8,805 nucleotides of DNA, taken from positions 1 to 8,805 of the forward strand of contig DEAY01000433.1 of NCBI GenBank assembly GCA_002348345.1. Direction: 5' to 3'. This DNA is from Verrucomicrobia bacterium UBA2970 (GTDB taxonomy: Bacteria; Verrucomicrobiota; Verrucomicrobiia; Limisphaerales; AAA164-E04). A model generated the notes under the pieces. It was not told the DNA's origin and made no database searches. It saw only the letters and a program-made list of their open reading frames with translations. A program made the translations under genes and the position numbers. This document shows, in pieces, positions 6,129-8,805 of this stretch (positions are counted from its first letter, which is position 1; each line of letters begins with the position of its first letter).

Positions 6129-6896
6129 CTAACCCTCTGACTCGAAACCGGGCGTTGGGTCCCCCGTCGTGTCTTCACTGGGTTCGTCCCCACCCACGCG
6201 CTTGCCCTTTCCAAGTGGTTGAAACCTCGGGATCGCGTCCATCAAAAAAGCCTTCATCCGATTCAGGGCGAGTTCCTCGTGGGAAGGAAGACAAACCGTA
6301 AAACAACTGACATAGGCCCAGCGTTGTAATTTGCCCGTTGCGAATAATCCCTTCGCCATCCACCACATTCGCTCCCAATGCTGTGCCGTGGTGAGCCCAT
6401 CGGCGACGAACCAGTATATGTAGAGCCCCGTGTAGACCTGCCCCTCAAACTCTTTCTCCGACTTGAGGAGCATCACAGGAAGTTCCGCACCGGATTCCTC
6501 TCCAAAGACAAGGGTTTCCTGACTCGTCTCGGTAATGTTGAAACCCTGCCCCGTCAGACAGAATTGCGGCTGATGAATACTCGTCCGATCCGTCCCCATG
6601 AGAACGCCCGTCAGATCAATGAAGAATCCATCGGAAGACTGATACCTGCGAACATCAATGGTCGTATCGGGCGGCAGCGCCTGAACCACGCTCTCCATAA
6701 TCTCCCTTTCCTGGCTGTTGTAGTAAAGGACGGTCTCAGGGAAGAGAATCTCGAGCTCACCGCCTTCTGCCTCCGCCTCCACTCGAAGGCCTGGCTCACC
6801 CAGCTCTTGAATCTCCTTCCAGTAGGACAAAAACCCCGCTGTCAAGGCAATCAGGCCGACCGTCAACCCGGGAAAGATCCACTGACTAATTCTCAT
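6129..6896 (-). CDS. epsI: EpsI-like exosortase-associated protein (DUF3485 type)
   Basis: The product has 255 residues: one N-terminal membrane span (about 7-25) and a soluble, presumably periplasmic domain. The signature is DRTSIHQPQFCLTGQGF (103-119), which matches the family pattern of a SIHxPxxCxxxQGW-like stretch with one conserved Cys. A later YIYWFVADG (159-167) and an aromatic WERMWWM segment also fit. EpsI proteins accompany exosortases in exopolysaccharide loci; their biochemical role is not settled. A longer frame reaches ATG 7040, but that part reads through the exosortase gene and looks like noise (SSSSS). ATG 6896 places the membrane anchor correctly, overlaps the exosortase stop by 11 bases and has a weak AAGG about 9 bases upstream. 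The last 28 residues (228-255) are hydrophilic and rich in Gly, Asp and Glu, beyond the recognisable domain. Confidence 0.87.
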   Translation of the reverse strand: MRISQWIFPGLTVGLIALTAGFLSYWKEIQELGEPGLRVEAEAEGGELEILFPETVLYYNSQEREIMESVVQALPPDTTIDVRRYQSSDGFFIDLTGVLMGTDRTSIHQPQFCLTGQGFNITETSQETLVFGEESGAELPVMLLKSEKEFEGQVYTGLYIYWFVADGLTTAQHWERMWWMAKGLFATGKLQRWAYVSCFTVCLPSHEELALNRMKAFLMDAIPRFQPLGKGKRVGGDEPSEDTTGDPTPGFESEG

Positions 6897-7851
6897 GAGC
6901 AACTGCCTTTTTGGGTTGTCCTTCCCGAATAAAATGCTCGAGGACGAAGATTCCAATGATGGCCACCAAAAAGGTAAGAAATCCCAATTTCTGTTCAATC
7001 TTAAGCCCCGCCTCCATCCCAAAAACATCGCCCACCACAATGACCGTGGTAATCCTCAGCACATTCCCCAACACGGCGAGGGGAATCGAGGCGAACATCA
7101 TGAGGCCACGGCGCCAGAGCGATCGATAGCTCACAAACCCGTAGATGGTGGTCAGGGCGAACAAGGTGATGAGGCTTCGTATCCCGCTGCATGCCGGCGC
7201 TACATCATACTGAAAGGTTCGATCCCCATCAAAGATGAGCGTGCCTTCGCGGATGATGTCCAATTGCAATGCGGTCGTCGCAAACCCGACCGCAATTTCG
7301 GAGACCAGGAGCCGAAGCGGAAAGGTGACGACCTGCGCCAGGGATCCGATCGGCACACAGAATGCAAAGAGAAAGTAGGGAAAGAAGATGTTGATCATCC
7401 AATGCTTTCCCCAGCAAAGCCCCATGATTCCGTAAAGCCCCAAGAAGAGCCCGACAATCGAGATCCTCGGTTGTTGAGCGATGAATCCGATGATATGCAT
7501 CATCAACCCAGCCAGCACCAGGACCAACGCACCCCGCCAAGGTTCCAGATGATCCCCAAGCAACGCATTCCGCTTCCACCAGACCAGGGCCAGCACCACA
7601 AAGGGGATTAGATTACCATGTCCATCTTCGGAAAGGGGCGCGTTATAAGCATTGTACATCCAAGCGAAAATCGAGCTGGTATCGGTATAGCCGAACGTCG
7701 AATTGCCGAGAAAATGAAAGAGCGCCCCCCAAGAGGCGAAAAGAACGAGAAACACCTCTTTGCGCGGGAGTCTGCCCCAAGCCCGCTTCAGTTCGTCGAC
7801 GAAGGAAATCGTTTCGACCGCTGGCGTTTCGTTTTCTCCTGATTCCGACAT
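6886..7851 (-). CDS. xrt: Exosortase (exosortase/archaeosortase family transpeptidase)
   Basis: The product has 321 residues with about eight membrane spans after a polar N-terminus. The hallmark is YDVAPACSGIRSLITL, with catalytic Cys221 and Arg225, followed by NVLRITTV with the conserved Arg266. HGNLIPFVVLALVWWKRN (78-95) fits the early HG-x-L-x-P motif of the family. Exosortases are inner-membrane enzymes that cut short C-terminal sorting tags (PEP-CTERM and relatives) and pass the protein to a surface anchor. At the third catalytic position, where many exosortases have His, this protein reads IEQKLGFLTF (285-294) with no His. Some subfamilies use Asn or Arg there. The EpsI-like gene overlaps its stop, and glycan genes flank both, as in known exosortase/EPS loci. 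The subtype (XrtA, XrtC or other) cannot be assigned without a profile search, and no tagged substrate is encoded here. Confidence 0.94.
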   Translation of the reverse strand: MSESGENETPAVETISFVDELKRAWGRLPRKEVFLVLFASWGALFHFLGNSTFGYTDTSSIFAWMYNAYNAPLSEDGHGNLIPFVVLALVWWKRNALLGDHLEPWRGALVLVLAGLMMHIIGFIAQQPRISIVGLFLGLYGIMGLCWGKHWMINIFFPYFLFAFCVPIGSLAQVVTFPLRLLVSEIAVGFATTALQLDIIREGTLIFDGDRTFQYDVAPACSGIRSLITLFALTTIYGFVSYRSLWRRGLMMFASIPLAVLGNVLRITTVIVVGDVFGMEAGLKIEQKLGFLTFLVAIIGIFVLEHFIREGQPKKAVAHEN

Positions 7852-7874
7852 TCGACTCTTCGTTCTCCGACCTA

Positions 7875-8762
7875 CTAATCCGACGTTCCGCCGGGATCAT
7901 GAAAAGGTCCTTTGGACGGTTCCGACCTCAGATGGGACGTGATAGCTCGACCACACACACCATCCCACAACATAAAAAACAAGAACAGACTATTATATTT
8001 TAAGTATCTCCCCGCCAATCTTCGAGGCTCAGAGAACAATCGAAAAGCCCACCCCAGACCCATCCGCTGCATCCAGAGCGGAGGATCCGGCTTCGTGCCA
8101 GCGTTCACGTCGAATGCATAGCCCACCGCAAACACCCCACCGCGGTGAATCATTGATTTCCACCGATGAACGAACGACTGCTGCTTCGGCGTCCCTAACC
8201 CCACCCAGATGAAGTCCGGCGAGAGCGCATTAATCTCGTTGACAATCTCCGATTCTTCCTCGCTCGAAAAATATCCGTTTCGATAGCCGCAAATCTGGAT
8301 CTCATGATTCAGCCGCTTCATCCGCTCTCGCAAGCGCTCCAAACAACCCTCGGATCCCCCGAGGAAATAATGGGTAAACTCCCTAGTGGTACGCTCAAGG
8401 CAGTGGCGAAAGAAAGTCGGGCCATAGACCCGATCCTTCAGGCCAGCCCTGCCCTGATTCATACACCAGACCAGAGGCATGCCATCGGGGATGAAATAAT
8501 CGACCCCCTCGGTTTCCGCCCGAAATGCGGCCTGAGTCCGTCGCATCGTCACGATCTGAGTGTTGGTAAAGTCGACAGAAAACACACCTGCCTCCTTCAC
8601 TCGCCGATGACAAAAATCCGAAAAAACCTCGTAGTCAGTGACCTGCAGGGGGGTTCCCAATACCTCAACCGTCGACGTCGCTTTATGATGATCCGAACGC
8701 ATGATCACTTCGCCCGCCCGATTAAGACAGCCTCCATCAGAGACGGTCAATCTAGAAGTCAT
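7875..8762 (-). CDS. WecG/TagA/CpsF-family glycosyltransferase
   Basis: The product has 295 residues from ATG 8762. Family landmarks appear in order: VEVLGTPLQVT (32-42), the DFTNTQIV segment (64-71), IPDGMPLVW with candidate catalytic Asp93, RVYGPTFF (111-118), FLGGSEG (133-139), WVGLGTPKQQSF (186-197), AVGYAFDVNAGTKPDPPLWM (212-231) and RLFSEPRRLAGRYL (241-254). The enzymes add a sugar, such as ManNAc or its uronate, to a lipid-linked GlcNAc, so this is probably the second step of a glycan started by the sugar transferase in the same cluster; the actual sugar is unknown. The C-terminal arginine-rich part and hydrophobic SLFLFFMLW fit a peripheral membrane attachment. The start is uncertain. 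The frame stays open to the window edge, and homology begins only near residue 32, so ATG 8702 (275 residues) is a good alternative. The exosortase gene follows after 23 bases. Confidence 0.92.
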   Translation of the reverse strand: MTSRLTVSDGGCLNRAGEVIMRSDHHKATSTVEVLGTPLQVTDYEVFSDFCHRRVKEAGVFSVDFTNTQIVTMRRTQAAFRAETEGVDYFIPDGMPLVWCMNQGRAGLKDRVYGPTFFRHCLERTTREFTHYFLGGSEGCLERLRERMKRLNHEIQICGYRNGYFSSEEESEIVNEINALSPDFIWVGLGTPKQQSFVHRWKSMIHRGGVFAVGYAFDVNAGTKPDPPLWMQRMGLGWAFRLFSEPRRLAGRYLKYNSLFLFFMLWDGVCGRAITSHLRSEPSKGPFHDPGGTSD

Positions 8763-8805
8763 GCCCGTCGGCCCGACCCACCGCTCGAGCCCTCCCCAGC
8801 CAGAG

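Noticed and set aside
6897..7040. Upstream extension of the EpsI-like gene to ATG 7040
   Set aside because: The extra 48 residues lie inside the exosortase gene in another frame, look random (five serines in a row) and precede the expected membrane anchor, which begins right after ATG 6896.
6895..7611. A 238-codon plus-strand frame opposite the exosortase gene
   Set aside because: The exosortase on the other strand has clear catalytic motifs and membrane spans. The antisense product is highly charged, His/Gln/Arg-rich and shows no family features, as expected of a shadow of a hydrophobic gene.
1..8805. CRISPR arrays, tRNA/rRNA genes, insertion sequences, PEP-CTERM substrate genes
   Set aside because: I found no spaced direct repeats, no tRNA-like cloverleaf, no transposase frame, and no protein ending in a sorting tag with a hydrophobic helix and basic tail.

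Overview
All genes recognised in this window lie on the minus strand, so transcription runs from high to low coordinates. The best fit is a bacterium of the Verrucomicrobiota. Four consecutive genes match, in order and architecture, the pilus-like locus known from Akkermansia muciniphila as Amuc_1101-1100-1099-1098. The neighbouring exosortase/EpsI pair, the moderate GC content and the sparse Shine-Dalgarno sites suggest an environmental relative rather than Akkermansia itself, but the sequence alone does not fix the genus.

Region 1 (about 8762 down to 4657) is the end of an exopolysaccharide/exosortase cluster. It encodes a WecG/TagA/CpsF-family glycosyltransferase, an exosortase with catalytic Cys221, an EpsI-like partner whose start overlaps the exosortase stop by 11 bases, and a polyprenyl-phosphate sugar-1-phosphate transferase. 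The last enzyme would place the first sugar on the lipid carrier, and the WecG-type enzyme would probably add the next. The exosortase and EpsI would process and anchor C-terminally tagged surface proteins. No tagged substrate gene lies in the window.

Region 2 (4656 down to 4423) is a 234-base intergenic leader. It holds a strong stem-loop close to the pilM start, two weaker inverted repeats, and a possible 44-codon small ORF. That ORF has a good ribosome binding site, and its TGA overlaps the pilM ATG (ATGA). I found no convincing promoter.

Region 3 (4422 down to 1) is a tightly packed pilus-like operon with gaps of 4, 10 and 13 bases. It encodes a PilM-PilN fusion-like protein, an Amuc_1100-family protein, an Amuc_1099-family protein and the first 171 codons of an Amuc_1098-type outer membrane (secretin) protein cut by the window edge. 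By analogy with type IV pilus alignment complexes, these would link a cytoplasmic actin-like ATPase fold, through two or three single-span inner-membrane proteins, to an outer-membrane channel.

The most unusual content is in two low-complexity loops. The Amuc_1100-like protein carries an acidic tract and a long Gly/Tyr/Met-rich insert with a G8 run in its coding strand. The PilM-like protein carries a shorter loop of the same layout, and both contain a D-x-x-L-x-A-R-Y-G motif.
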